A stretch of 63,542 nt of DNA, taken from contig JAEURX010000005.1 of NCBI GenBank assembly GCA_016788885.1, positions 1 through 63,542 on the forward strand, read 5' to 3'. Numbering within the stretch: the stretch's first letter is position 1; the number at the start of each line of letters is the position of its first letter. The translations under genes and the position numbers were made by a program. Below, one piece after another: positions 25,856 to 35,097 of the stretch. The stretch comes from Nitrospira sp. (GTDB lineage: Bacteria; Nitrospirota; Nitrospiria; Nitrospirales; Nitrospiraceae). Under the pieces are notes generated by a model, which did no database searches, was not told the origin of the DNA, and was given only the letters and a program-made list of their open reading frames with translations.

Positions 25856-26554
25856 TCAGTTTGGGTTCGACGTGCCTGAGAGCGTTTGTCTGGCGTGAGA
25901 AAAGATGCGGTGGAACATCGAGCGGGTGAGTTTGCCGGTGAAGGTATTTTGCTGGCTGGGGTGGTAGGAGCTGATCAGGGTGACATCCCAAGGCAGATTG
26001 TAGATGGCGCCGTGACCAAATTTTGGTAGCGGAGTGGGGAGTCGGTGTCCCAATTCACGGCCGGCTTTGAGATAATGATCGAACGCGATTTTGCCTAAGA
26101 CCACGACCACCCGTACGGCCTTCAACAACTGGACTTCACGAACGACGAATGGCCGACAGGCGATAAACTCCTTCGGTGTCGGTTTGTTTGCCGGAGGCGC
26201 GCATCGGACGGTTGCACCAATATAACAGTCTGTGAGTGCAAGCCCGTCCCCCACATGTGTAGAGGTGGCCTGATTGGCGAACCCGAAGTGATGCAATGCC
26301 TCATAAAGCCAATCTCCGCTTCGATCTCCCGTAAACACGCGTCCGGTTCTGTTCCCTCCATGCGCGGCCGGCGCAAGACCCAAAATGTATAGCCTGGCAT
26401 TCGGATCACCGAATCCGGGAATAGGCTTGCCCCAGTATGTCCAATCCCGGAACTGCCGTCGCTTGGACTGGGCGACGGCTCCGCGGTAGGCCACCAATCT
26501 GGGGCACTGAGTGCAGGCGACAATGTCGGCATTCAGCAATGGGAGCGTAGACAT
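25856..26554 (-). CDS. Uracil-DNA glycosylase, family 5 (UDGb-type)
   Basis: 232 residues from ATG 26554 (MSTLPLLNADIVACTQCPRL); the frame is open to 26614. Removes uracil and other deaminated bases from DNA. The family 5 motif GLAPAAHGGNRTGRVFTGDR and the second motif SSYHPSQQNTFTGKLT are intact. Cys pair ACTQC and later VRCAPP and ACRPF should ligate the [4Fe-4S] cluster. The catalytic Asp/Asn of family 4 is absent, as expected for family 5. It converges with the transaldolase gene. Confidence 0.9.
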   Translation of the reverse strand: MSTLPLLNADIVACTQCPRLVAYRGAVAQSKRRQFRDWTYWGKPIPGFGDPNARLYILGLAPAAHGGNRTGRVFTGDRSGDWLYEALHHFGFANQATSTHVGDGLALTDCYIGATVRCAPPANKPTPKEFIACRPFVVREVQLLKAVRVVVVLGKIAFDHYLKAGRELGHRLPTPLPKFGHGAIYNLPWDVTLISSYHPSQQNTFTGKLTRSMFHRIFSHARQTLSGTSNPN

Positions 26555-26647
26555 CGAATCGAAGTGTATCAAAACCAGGAGTTCCTTGTCGCTCGACGAC
26601 CTTGTTGATAGCATGAGTGCTCAAGTGTGACGAAAGGACTATCTCGG

Positions 26648-27727
26648 ATGCGGAACAATGACTGGGGGCTACGGGCCTGTATCGTCGGTGTCACCATCTT
26701 ACTGGGACTGGCGCCCTTGTTCGCGGAGGTGTCGGGGGACTCGAAAACTGCCGTGCCATCAGCTTCGAAACCGCATGAGGATCATCCTTCGCCGGCGAAT
26801 GATCTCCCGCCGATTCCGTCACCCGCTGAAGCAGAGATCGCTCCCGAACTTGAGGACCGATTAGTGATCCTTCCCGAAATCAAGCGAGAAGGAGAACGGT
26901 TTTTCCTCAGTTCCTTCAAGCTGCCCGACAAGCTAAGCTTTGCCGGGCAATCGATTCCTTTGGATAATTGGCAGGTGCGGGAACGGATCGAATACGAGTT
27001 CTATCAGTTTCTCGAAGATCAGGGCGAAAGCATCATTCTCGCCAAACGAACCGGGCGATGTTTTGCACCGGCCGAGAAGCAGCTGGCTGAGTCAGGATTG
27101 CCGGACGATTTGAAATACATGCTCTTGGTAGAAAGTAAGTGCATCGCGGCGGCGTATTCCCGCGCAAAGGCCTCGGGTCCGTGGCAGTTCATCAATTCGA
27201 CCGGGCGGCGCTATAAGTTGCATAACGAACGCTGGCTTGATGAGCGCCGCAACCTTGAGATGTCCACGGAAGCCGCGATCAAGTACCTCCGGTACCTCAG
27301 GGATTTGTATCAGGGAGATTGGTTCCTCGCGATGGCTTCCTATAACGCCGGGGAAGACCGTGTACGCAAGTTGCTGAAGGAACAGAATGTCAGTGACTAC
27401 TGGCGCATGCATGGCCCGCGGGAGACCATGCGCTATGTCGCGCGTATCATCGCGGCCAAAGAAATCTATTCGCAGCCCGAAAAATATTTGGGCCTGACCA
27501 AGAAGGATCTCTATCCTCCCCTTGAAACAGAAACGGTGACGGTGACGATCAAGGAGGCGCAGCGGCGACTCACCTCGATCGCCGAGGAATACGGAACCTA
27601 CTTTCTTGAGTTGAAGATGCTCAATCCCGAGTTCACCAAGGATTACTTGCCAAAGGGGACGTATCAGGTTAAGGTGCCGCGACAAACGTGTCCCAATCGT
27701 TGTTTCAAACAGGACAAACTTCCGTAG
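26648..27727 (+). CDS. Membrane-bound lytic transglycosylase, MltD-like
   Basis: 359 residues from ATG 26648 (MRNNDWGLRACIVGVTIL), AAAGGA 10 bases upstream. A signal peptide, a Pro-rich linker, then the SLT domain: LLVESKCIAAAYSRAKASGP (catalytic Glu in VES), WQFINSTGRRYKL and MASYNAGEDRVRK, which is the classic SLT AYNxG motif. The C-terminus (TVTVTIKEAQRRLTSIAEEY) is a LysM-like module. It cleaves peptidoglycan glycan strands in the periplasm. The usual GLW is GPW here. The next gene starts 6 bases after its stop. Confidence 0.88.
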   Translation: MRNNDWGLRACIVGVTILLGLAPLFAEVSGDSKTAVPSASKPHEDHPSPANDLPPIPSPAEAEIAPELEDRLVILPEIKREGERFFLSSFKLPDKLSFAGQSIPLDNWQVRERIEYEFYQFLEDQGESIILAKRTGRCFAPAEKQLAESGLPDDLKYMLLVESKCIAAAYSRAKASGPWQFINSTGRRYKLHNERWLDERRNLEMSTEAAIKYLRYLRDLYQGDWFLAMASYNAGEDRVRKLLKEQNVSDYWRMHGPRETMRYVARIIAAKEIYSQPEKYLGLTKKDLYPPLETETVTVTIKEAQRRLTSIAEEYGTYFLELKMLNPEFTKDYLPKGTYQVKVPRQTCPNRCFKQDKLP

Positions 27728-27732
27728 CTCGC

Positions 27733-29073
27733 ATGATGCAGATCGGCGTCCGGCAGCCACGAGCCAAAGCTGTCCTCTCCAGGCTGTGTCGGGCGGGCTT
27801 GCAGGCCGTTGATCCCTACGAGGCAGTCTGCCGGCAGGTTCGGGTCCGTCACGACCAACTCACGATCGGTTCTCACCAGTACTCTCTCGCAAGGATAAGC
27901 CGCATCGTCGTCGTCGGAGCCGGTAAGGCATCCGCGCGAATGGCCCAGGCACTCGAACTCCGGTTGGGTGCGCGGATCAATACTGGCCTGGTGGTCGTGA
28001 AGTATGGGCACGGCGCTCCAACCAACACCATTCGTATCGTTGAAGCGGGACATCCGATTCCCGACGCTGCCGGTCTGCAGGCTGGTCGCATGATGATGGA
28101 CCTGGTGCGGACGTTAACGCCAGACGATCTCCTGATCGTGCTGCTGTCCGGCGGTGCGTCCAGCCTCCTCCCGGCACCCGTGCCCGGCATCAGTCTGAAA
28201 GACAAACAACAGACGACGAAATTGCTGCTCCGATCCGGGGCCACGATTCAGGAAATCAACGCGGTGCGTAAGCATCTCTCCTGTATCAAAGGCGGACAAC
28301 TTGCGGCTGCGACCAAGGCGCGCGTGGCCAGCGTGCTCTTATCGGATGTCATCGGGAATGACTTGGGGACGATCGGATCCGGGCCAACAGCCCCCGATCC
28401 GACCACGTTTCGGGATGCTTCGGAGATTGTGGCGCGATATGGCGTTGTTCGGACGATTCCTGCGTCGGTGCGCCGTTACCTGGCAGCAGGCCTGAAGAAA
28501 GATGCCCCGGAGACACCGAAGCCAGGAGCAACGCTGTTTCGTCGAGTGGATCATATCTTGATTGGAGACAATCGGGCAGCAGTTGACGCCGTGGATGAAG
28601 CGGCGAAACGCGAGGGACTACGTACGCTGGTTCTTGCCACGAGCCTTACGGGCGAGGCGCGAGAACTCGCCAAATTCTTCGGCGCGATGGCTCGTGAGAT
28701 TGCTGGACAGGGCCGTCCGATCCGCCGTCCCTGTTGCGTGATTGCCGGAGGCGAGCCGACCGTCACGGTTCGCGGCCAAGGCACGGGGGGAAGGGCACAG
28801 GAGTTTGCGCTTGCCGCCGCGGCCGAGATTGTCGGGCTGAAGCAGATCTGGGTGGTGGGATTCGCCACCGACGGAACCGACGGGCCAACGACAGTGGCTG
28901 GTGCGGTCGTCGATGGTCAGACCGTTGCTCACGCACAGCGCCGGAAGCAGAGCCTCGCACGCGCGCTCCGGGAAAACGATGCGCACGCCTTCTTTCACGC
29001 ACTCCGAGGGCATATCGTGACCGGGCCAACCGGCACCAATGTGAACGACCTTTACCTCCTCCTCGCTCTCTAG
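27733..29073 (+). CDS. Glycerate 2-kinase, GckA/TtuD (MOFRL) family
   Basis: 446 residues from ATG 27733. The N-terminal DUF4147 part has VVVGAGKASARMAQALE, VLLSGGASSLLPAPVPG and NAVRKHLSCIKGGQLA; the C-terminal MOFRL part has CCVIAGGEPTVTVRGQGTGG and AQEFALAAA, and GPTGTNVNDLYLLL at the end. It phosphorylates glycerate at C2, giving 2-phosphoglycerate. Followed 16 bases later by the phosphotransferase gene, so both probably share a transcript. The start has no visible ribosome site and lies just behind the transglycosylase. Confidence 0.9.
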   Translation: MMQIGVRQPRAKAVLSRLCRAGLQAVDPYEAVCRQVRVRHDQLTIGSHQYSLARISRIVVVGAGKASARMAQALELRLGARINTGLVVVKYGHGAPTNTIRIVEAGHPIPDAAGLQAGRMMMDLVRTLTPDDLLIVLLSGGASSLLPAPVPGISLKDKQQTTKLLLRSGATIQEINAVRKHLSCIKGGQLAAATKARVASVLLSDVIGNDLGTIGSGPTAPDPTTFRDASEIVARYGVVRTIPASVRRYLAAGLKKDAPETPKPGATLFRRVDHILIGDNRAAVDAVDEAAKREGLRTLVLATSLTGEARELAKFFGAMAREIAGQGRPIRRPCCVIAGGEPTVTVRGQGTGGRAQEFALAAAAEIVGLKQIWVVGFATDGTDGPTTVAGAVVDGQTVAHAQRRKQSLARALRENDAHAFFHALRGHIVTGPTGTNVNDLYLLLAL

Positions 29074-29088
29074 CTACTATTCCGATCC

Positions 29089-31719
29089 ATGGCCGATCCA
29101 TTTCTGCTACCGCTTGAGAGTAGCGTCGAACTACGTCTCGTCGGAGGGAAGGCTGCAGGCCTGAGAAAATTGCAGGCTGCGGGATTCTCGGTGCCGCGGG
29201 GGCTGTGCGCGACTACGTCTCTCTATGAACATTGCCTGAGTGTTGCCGGAATCGACACCGCCGTAGAGTGGAAGACCATGGTGGGCGCCACTGAGGTGCA
29301 ACGAGCAACAGAACGGGCGCGCATTCAGCAGCGCTTGATGGCGATCACCTGGCCGTCTGGCTTTCCAGACGAGTTGGAGTCGCAGCTTGTCGAACTGAGT
29401 CACAGTGCGGAGGCACGATGGGCTGTACGGTCATCCGCGACCAACGAAGATGCGGCGCATGCGAGTGCGGCAGGACTCTATGCTACGTTCTTGGGGCAGT
29501 CGTCCGCAGAGGTCCTCCAGGCGATCAGAAGTTGTTGGCTGTCGCTCTGGGAGGAGCAGGTTCTGCAGTATCTGTTGCGGGCTGAAGGAGCCTCTCCCTG
29601 TCCTGCAATGGCAGTGGTGATTCAGCCCATGGTCCGTGCTGTGGCGGCGGGTGTGGCCTACTCCATCCATCCTCTGACGGGACGAACCTCCCAAGTGCTT
29701 ATTAATGCCGTGCCCGGCCTTGCATCGGCCCTCGTTGGCGGTGAAGTGACTCCCGATCAGTACATGGTGGAGATGAATGAGGAAGAGTGCCGGCCGATCC
29801 GCATACGGCGACGCCATCTGGTTTGCAAGCAGCAGAAGTTGGTGGCTGGTGCAGAGGGGGTGCACAGTGAGACGATTCCCGAGCCACAACAACAGCAGTC
29901 CTCGCTATCCGACGGGCAACTCCATGAGCTGGCTCGACTCTCCAAGCAGGTGGAGCGCGCCTTTGGGCATCCGATCGATCTTGAATGGGTCTGGGACACC
30001 GAACGGGTGTGGGTGGTGCAGGCGCGTCCGATTACCGGCGTGCAGCCTCTCCCGACTCTGACCAATGATGAGTGCGAGTGGACGCGCGCAAACTTGAAAG
30101 AAACGATGCCGGAACTGCCGAGCCCGCTGGGACTGTCCTTCCTGGAGCGATTCATGGATGCCTACATCATCGGACCATACCGCCGACTCGGTTGTACGGT
30201 GCCGGATGGGCTGACGTCGGTTCGGGTGTTACACGGGCGTCCCTATCTCAATGTTACCCTGTTTTACACGCTGGTCTCACAGTTGCGTGGCAATCCCGCG
30301 TTCTTGACCGAACAGATGGGTGGTGAGCCACTGACCTTCATGCCACCGGTGCGGACGCTCGGAGGGTTCGCGTTGGTTCGCGCCGGATTCGCGATCATGC
30401 GCGAATGGCGCAGGGTCGTGCGGGAGGGACCGCGGATCTTCGAGGCGATGAAGGCGATGGCGGAGACCATTCGATCTGACCAGCTTCAGCAGTCGTCCGT
30501 GAGCGAGTTGAGCGAACGTCTCGATGGACTGGGGCGCTGGCTCGATGCGCACGAATTGACCTATGGGATTGCCGGCGGAGTCGCGCAAAGTCTTCAGGCC
30601 ATGGGGACGTTCCTTCCGGGGTGGCTCGGTTCGGACTGGCGGGAGTTGCTCAACGCGTCATTGCAAGGGCAGGGGACGGTGATCAGCGCCCAGCAGATCG
30701 TTCGTCTAGCCGAATTGGCGGAGGTCGCCCTTGAGGAAGGCTTGGTACGGCGGTGGTTCCTCGATGAGGCCTGGACCGCGACAGGGTTTCGTGATGCGCT
30801 CGCACGCACCAGCTTTCTGGAGCACTTTGAACGGTATCTGGCAGACTATGGCCATCGGGCGGTCGGAGAGTCAGACATCATGTCGTTGCGAATGACGGAT
30901 CAACCCGAAACAGTCTTGTCGGTCCTGCGAACCCAGTTGCGTACCGGGGAGGTGACACCAGCGCGGGATATTCTTGCCCGGCAGGCCGAGGGACGGCAGG
31001 AGGCGCTGGCGGAGATTCAGCGACGTTTCGGCTGGCGTCGGCACCGGTTGGCGGTCTTTCGGTGGTGGCATCGGCGGCTCACGAGATTTTCTGTGTTGCG
31101 GGAAGCGAACCGCCATCATCTTATGTACTATTCGTTGGCCGTGCGGCGGCTCTTGCTGCAACTCGGGGCACGCATGGTAGAACGAGGTGTGCTGACGGAG
31201 CCTGACGACGTCTTTTACCTGACCATGGACGAACAGGCAGCCCTGAGTGGGGATGACCGTCGTGATTGGCTGGCGCTTGTACGTGCGCGACGTGAGGAGC
31301 GGGCGCGGAACGGACAGCTGCACGTGCCGGATACAATTCGAGATTGGGAGGCGGTCCTTCAGGCGAGCGATCCATCCTCTGGCTTGGAAACGGAGGGGGC
31401 GTTGAGGGGTATCCCAATAAGTGCCGGCGTGGCGACCGGCCCAGTCCGTGTCGTCCATTCCACGGCAGACTGGGGGCGAGTGAGTCCGGGCGATATCCTG
31501 GTGGTTCCGGTAATCGATCCGGGGATGGCGCCGCTGTTTGGCCTGGCTGCCGGTGTGATCGCGGAAATGGGAGGGACTTTGTCGCACGGAGCGATCATTG
31601 CTCGCGAGTACGGCCTTCCGGTCCTGGTCAATGTGCCCTATGCCACCAGTCTTCTGCGCGAACATGACTGGGTCACAATCGTCAGTTCGACGGGCACAAT
31701 CAACCGAGTGATCCCTTGA
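29089..31719 (+). CDS. PEP-synthase-like phosphotransferase, rifampin phosphotransferase-type layout
   Basis: 876 residues. N-terminal PPDK-type ATP-binding region (LVGGKAAGLRKLQAAGFSVP; AVRSSATNEDAAHASAAGLY; HPIDLEWVWDTERVWVVQAR), a long helical middle (about 310-770), and a C-terminal swivel His domain with the phospho-His in EMGGTLSHGAIIAREYGLP (His833 by my count). The TIM-barrel PEP/pyruvate domain of PEP synthase is missing. This ATP domain - helical middle - His domain order and the length of about 870 match rifampin phosphotransferases, but that does not show the substrate is rifampin. Adjacent to a glycerate kinase. Function in this organism unknown. Confidence 0.82.
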   Translation: MADPFLLPLESSVELRLVGGKAAGLRKLQAAGFSVPRGLCATTSLYEHCLSVAGIDTAVEWKTMVGATEVQRATERARIQQRLMAITWPSGFPDELESQLVELSHSAEARWAVRSSATNEDAAHASAAGLYATFLGQSSAEVLQAIRSCWLSLWEEQVLQYLLRAEGASPCPAMAVVIQPMVRAVAAGVAYSIHPLTGRTSQVLINAVPGLASALVGGEVTPDQYMVEMNEEECRPIRIRRRHLVCKQQKLVAGAEGVHSETIPEPQQQQSSLSDGQLHELARLSKQVERAFGHPIDLEWVWDTERVWVVQARPITGVQPLPTLTNDECEWTRANLKETMPELPSPLGLSFLERFMDAYIIGPYRRLGCTVPDGLTSVRVLHGRPYLNVTLFYTLVSQLRGNPAFLTEQMGGEPLTFMPPVRTLGGFALVRAGFAIMREWRRVVREGPRIFEAMKAMAETIRSDQLQQSSVSELSERLDGLGRWLDAHELTYGIAGGVAQSLQAMGTFLPGWLGSDWRELLNASLQGQGTVISAQQIVRLAELAEVALEEGLVRRWFLDEAWTATGFRDALARTSFLEHFERYLADYGHRAVGESDIMSLRMTDQPETVLSVLRTQLRTGEVTPARDILARQAEGRQEALAEIQRRFGWRRHRLAVFRWWHRRLTRFSVLREANRHHLMYYSLAVRRLLLQLGARMVERGVLTEPDDVFYLTMDEQAALSGDDRRDWLALVRARREERARNGQLHVPDTIRDWEAVLQASDPSSGLETEGALRGIPISAGVATGPVRVVHSTADWGRVSPGDILVVPVIDPGMAPLFGLAAGVIAEMGGTLSHGAIIAREYGLPVLVNVPYATSLLREHDWVTIVSSTGTINRVIP

Positions 31720-31813
31720 CGTTTCGTTGTGTTTTTCGTACTCTCTACGCGATTTCCCTACAATTTGTGGTAGACGGAATTCCCGCATCGCGGTGTGCTC
31801 GTAGGGAAGCCCC

Positions 31814-33229
31814 ATGATTGATCTCGCCTCCACAACGTTTGTCGTTGGCGCCGTTGCCGGCCTTGGGGTAGGAGCCTTGACCGCCGGATGGTGGGTAACG
31901 GTCCGTATGCAATCCCGAACTCACGAACTGGTCCTCGAAAGCCGTGAGCGTGCGCAGCGGTCCGATACCTTGGCCACGACACTCCATGAGCGTGTGACTC
32001 AGCAAGTGTCGGAGTTGGGGCAACTGCGTCACGAGTTGGCAGATGCTCAGGTGGGGCGAACGCGGGCGGAAACACGGGTGGAGGCGATCTCTCGAAGCCT
32101 GGACGAACAAAAGGCATTGTTTGCACAGGCGCGTCAGGAACTCCACGACTCCTTTGAGGCCTTATCGGGGCAGGCCTTGAAACAGAATAACGAGGCGTTC
32201 CTCAAGCTTGCCCGCACGTCATTCGAGACCCTGCAGTCGGAAGCCAGGGGAGAATTGTCGCAACGTCATCAGGCCATCGGCGAATTGGTGAAACCGCTGG
32301 AGGAGTCGTTGCAACGGTACCAGGAGCAGCTGCAGCAGGCCGAGCTGGTTCGCCAGCGTGAGCATGGGGGGCTTGATCAGCAGTTGAAGTTCATGGCCGA
32401 ATCCCATCACCGGCTCCAGCAGGAAACCGGCAATCTGGTCAGAGCCTTACGTGCGCCGGCCGTACGTGGACGCTGGGGTGAAATGACGCTCCGCCGGGTG
32501 GCTGAACTGGCCGGCATGGTGATGCATTGCGATTTCGCAGAGCAGGATTCAGTCGGATCGGCGGAAGGCCTTCTTCGTCCGGACATGGTGGTCTATCTGC
32601 CTGGCGGCCGACAGATGGTCGTCGATGCGAAGACCGTGTTGGCGGCCTATCTCGATGCCTACGAAGCGCAAGATGATTCGCAGCGGCAGGCGCACTTGCG
32701 TCGTCATGCGGATCAGGTCCGCACGAGAATGGACGCCCTCAGCGTCAAAGCGTACTGGGCGCAATTCAGGCAGGCGCCGGAATTTGTCGTGTTGTTTTTG
32801 CCCGGAGAGCAGTTTCTTGGTGCCGCCTTGGAGCAGGACCCCACCTTGATCGAGGATGGGTTTGCCCGCGGGGTGGTGGTGGCGACACCGGCCACGCTGA
32901 TGGCCTTGTTGCGCGCGGTGGCCTATGGGTGGAAGCAAGCGCAATTGAGCGAACATGCTGAGCAGGCGGGCCGGCTGGGCAAGGAACTCTACGAACGGGT
33001 CTCGGTGCTGACGGACCATCTCAACGACATTGGGCAGGCCCTCAGGAATAGTGTGGGAGCCTATAACAAGGCGGTCGGATCGCTCGAATCCAGGGTCTTG
33101 CCCGCGGCTAGAAAATTCAAAGACCTCGGGATATCATCTGAGAAGGATGTTGCGTTACTGGAATCGGCCGACGTTGAACCGAGGAGCGTGTTGCCGCTGG
33201 TTGCGGAAGACATGAGGATGCGAGGATGA
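31814..33229 (+). CDS. rmuC: DNA recombination protein RmuC
   Basis: 471 residues. An N-terminal membrane segment (FVVGAVAGLGVGALTAGWWV), a long coiled coil (residues about 30-190) and the RmuC nuclease-like domain: GRWGEMTLRRVAELAGM, FAEQDSVGSAEGLLRPDMVV, VVDAKTVLAAYLDAYEAQDD and VVLFLPGEQFLGAALEQDP. RmuC is thought to limit recombination between inverted repeats; this is from studies in E. coli. The stop overlaps the start of the next gene by 4 bases. Confidence 0.92.
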   Translation: MIDLASTTFVVGAVAGLGVGALTAGWWVTVRMQSRTHELVLESRERAQRSDTLATTLHERVTQQVSELGQLRHELADAQVGRTRAETRVEAISRSLDEQKALFAQARQELHDSFEALSGQALKQNNEAFLKLARTSFETLQSEARGELSQRHQAIGELVKPLEESLQRYQEQLQQAELVRQREHGGLDQQLKFMAESHHRLQQETGNLVRALRAPAVRGRWGEMTLRRVAELAGMVMHCDFAEQDSVGSAEGLLRPDMVVYLPGGRQMVVDAKTVLAAYLDAYEAQDDSQRQAHLRRHADQVRTRMDALSVKAYWAQFRQAPEFVVLFLPGEQFLGAALEQDPTLIEDGFARGVVVATPATLMALLRAVAYGWKQAQLSEHAEQAGRLGKELYERVSVLTDHLNDIGQALRNSVGAYNKAVGSLESRVLPAARKFKDLGISSEKDVALLESADVEPRSVLPLVAEDMRMRG

Positions 33230-33654
33230 TAGATCCCCAGGCAATGGTGGCCGAGTTCCACCGCAAGTTCGATATTCCGGTCGGAGACCGGCCGGCAATT
33301 CCGGACGAAGCTGTCCGGCAGTTGCGGGTGCGGCTCATCCAAGAGGAATTCGAAGAGTTGCAGGAGGCCATGGTTGCCAAGAATCTGCCGGCTGTGGCAA
33401 AGGAACTGGCCGATCTCCTGTATGTGGTGTACGGCACAGCCGTCTCCTATGGGTTGGACATGGATCCGGTCTTTCGCGAAGTTCATCGATCAAATTTGAG
33501 CAAAGTCGGCGGCTATAAGCGGGAGGACGGTAAGTGGGTGAAGCCCCCAACGTATTCGCCGGCGGACGTGGGTCCGTTGCTTGCCAATCAGTCGTCCAGT
33601 AACGTGACGCCAGCACCGCATGCTGCAGCAGGCGTACAGGAGCCAGAAGCCTAG
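33226..33654 (+). CDS. MazG-like / PRA-PH-type nucleotide pyrophosphohydrolase
   Basis: 142 residues, ATG overlapping the rmuC stop. All-alpha NTP pyrophosphatase: RVRLIQEEFEELQEAMVAKN (the Mg-binding ExxE) and VAKELADLLYVVYGTAVSYG (the partner ExxD), then HRSNLSKVGGYKREDGKWVK, a tail seen in bacterial and phage HisE/MazG-like proteins. It probably cleaves a nucleotide triphosphate to monophosphate and pyrophosphate. The last 25 residues are low complexity. Linkage to rmuC suggests nucleotide hygiene during replication stress, an inference. Confidence 0.85.
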   Translation: MIDPQAMVAEFHRKFDIPVGDRPAIPDEAVRQLRVRLIQEEFEELQEAMVAKNLPAVAKELADLLYVVYGTAVSYGLDMDPVFREVHRSNLSKVGGYKREDGKWVKPPTYSPADVGPLLANQSSSNVTPAPHAAAGVQEPEA

Positions 33655-33655
33655 T

Positions 33656-34171
33656 ATGAAAGAGCTTCATTGTCCGGCCTGCGGCACCCCCTGTGTCAGG
33701 GTGATATCCGGAACGAGTCTCATGGAGAAGACGCTGAACCGGCTGTCCATTTTTCAGGTGCGGTGCCAGCTCTGCACTGCACGCTTTCAGGCGCGCAGGC
33801 CGGGGAACCGTGTGACGTCACAAGCGTTCGATCGTCGCGAGTATCGGCGCCTTCCGGCCAATTTTGCAGCCACGCTGATTCTCGACCAGCCGGCGGCCGG
33901 CGGCTTCATCACCGACATTTCCATGGGGGGCTGTGCCTTGCAGGCGACGACGATGCTTCCACGAGGAACGTTTGTGAAGTTCGTGTTGCATGCCCCAGAG
34001 GGCCAGCCGGATATTAAAGTGGACTCCGCGATGATTTGCTCGGTACAGCCGCAGTCGATCGGGGTGAAATTTTTAGAATTCGATCCCGAAGACAAGCAAC
34101 GCATGGGGCAGTTGATGCTGGGACTGCTCGCTCACCAACAAGCTCCTCCTCGCATCAGCTCGCGTAGCTGA
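33656..34171 (+). CDS. Zinc-ribbon PilZ-domain protein
   Basis: 171 residues from ATG 33656. Two parts: residues 1-50 with Cys at 6, 9, 37 and 40 (CPACG and VRCQLCTARFQARR), and residues 60-160 a PilZ domain with the intact c-di-GMP arm RREYRRLPANF, then ITDISMGGCALQATT and a final VKFLEFDPEDKQRMG. The head has the same cysteine plan as the 47-residue proteins at 7718 and 8041. It follows the MazG-like gene with AGGAG 13 bases before the ATG, a long spacing. Likely a cytoplasmic c-di-GMP-responsive adaptor. Confidence 0.87.
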   Translation: MKELHCPACGTPCVRVISGTSLMEKTLNRLSIFQVRCQLCTARFQARRPGNRVTSQAFDRREYRRLPANFAATLILDQPAAGGFITDISMGGCALQATTMLPRGTFVKFVLHAPEGQPDIKVDSAMICSVQPQSIGVKFLEFDPEDKQRMGQLMLGLLAHQQAPPRISSRS

Positions 34172-34239
34172 TCGCGCTCTGGTCAACGTCAGAAGCGGTT
34201 TTCGCCGTGGAGCTTCCAACGGTGCAACCTTGATCGTCG

Positions 34240-35097
34240 TCAGGATCTGTGACGGTAGGTGACGAGGAGGTTGTCGAGGAGTCGAACTGCACCGACGCGG
34301 ATCACTCCGAGCAGCACGGCGTGACGCTCGATGACCCGCAGCCGCTCAAGCGTCGTGGGGTGGCAGACTGCCAGATACTCTACCGTCGCCAGCGGCTCCC
34401 GGGCGACGGTGCGGGCCATCACACGTTGGATGGTGGCTCCTTCCCGTGTTCCTGCTCGAATGGCTGTCGCGCCGGCTTGCAGCGCGCGGTAGAGAACCGG
34501 TGCGGCCTGGCGCTGCTCCATGGTGAGGTACACGTTGCGTGAGCTGAGCGCCAACCCATCAGCTTCCCGCACGGTCGGGTGGATGATGATGCGCCCTGGC
34601 AGATGCAGATCTGCCACGAGTTGCCTGACTAAGGTCGCCTGTTGGTAGTCCTTTTGTCCGAACCACACCATGTCAGGCCGGACCAGCGACAAAAGCTTCG
34701 TGACGACCGTTGCAACGCCCTGAAAGTGGTGCGGTCGCGCCTCGCCTTCCCAACGCTGCGCGAGCGCCGGGACCGCCACGCTGGATTGAAAACCGTCTGG
34801 ATACATGGCCGTTGTATCAGGGGCAAAGACGACATCCACCCCTTCCGTGCGACAAAGTGCCTGGTCGCGTCGCAGCTGGCGGGGATATTTTGACAGATCC
34901 TCCGTCGGACCGAATTGTGTCGGATTTACGAAAATGCTCACGCACACCGCATCACACGCCAATCGGGCCGCACGAATCAATGTTCGATGACCGTCATGCA
35001 GGGCGCCCATGGTCGGGACGAATCCGATGCTGACGCCTTCCCGATGCAGGTAGCGGCTCCAGCCGGCGATGGCCTTGGTGGTGCGGACCGTGTTCAT
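34240..35097 (-). CDS. panC: Pantothenate synthetase
   Basis: 285 residues. Joins pantoate and beta-alanine with ATP. The nucleotide-binding FVPTMGALHDGHRTLIRAAR (HxGH), NPTQFGPTEDL, the GQKDYQQATLVRQLVADL loop and LSSRNVYLTMEQRQ are intact. The E in the common GEKDFQQ motif is Q here (GQKDYQQ), as in several bacteria. It is translationally coupled to folK: folK's stop and this ATG overlap by 4 bases (ATGA). Confidence 0.95.
   Translation of the reverse strand: MNTVRTTKAIAGWSRYLHREGVSIGFVPTMGALHDGHRTLIRAARLACDAVCVSIFVNPTQFGPTEDLSKYPRQLRRDQALCRTEGVDVVFAPDTTAMYPDGFQSSVAVPALAQRWEGEARPHHFQGVATVVTKLLSLVRPDMVWFGQKDYQQATLVRQLVADLHLPGRIIIHPTVREADGLALSSRNVYLTMEQRQAAPVLYRALQAGATAIRAGTREGATIQRVMARTVAREPLATVEYLAVCHPTTLERLRVIERHAVLLGVIRVGAVRLLDNLLVTYRHRS

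Noticed and set aside
29089-31719. Phosphoenolpyruvate synthase or PPDK
   Set aside because: The PEP/pyruvate barrel is absent and the phospho-His domain is at the C-terminus.
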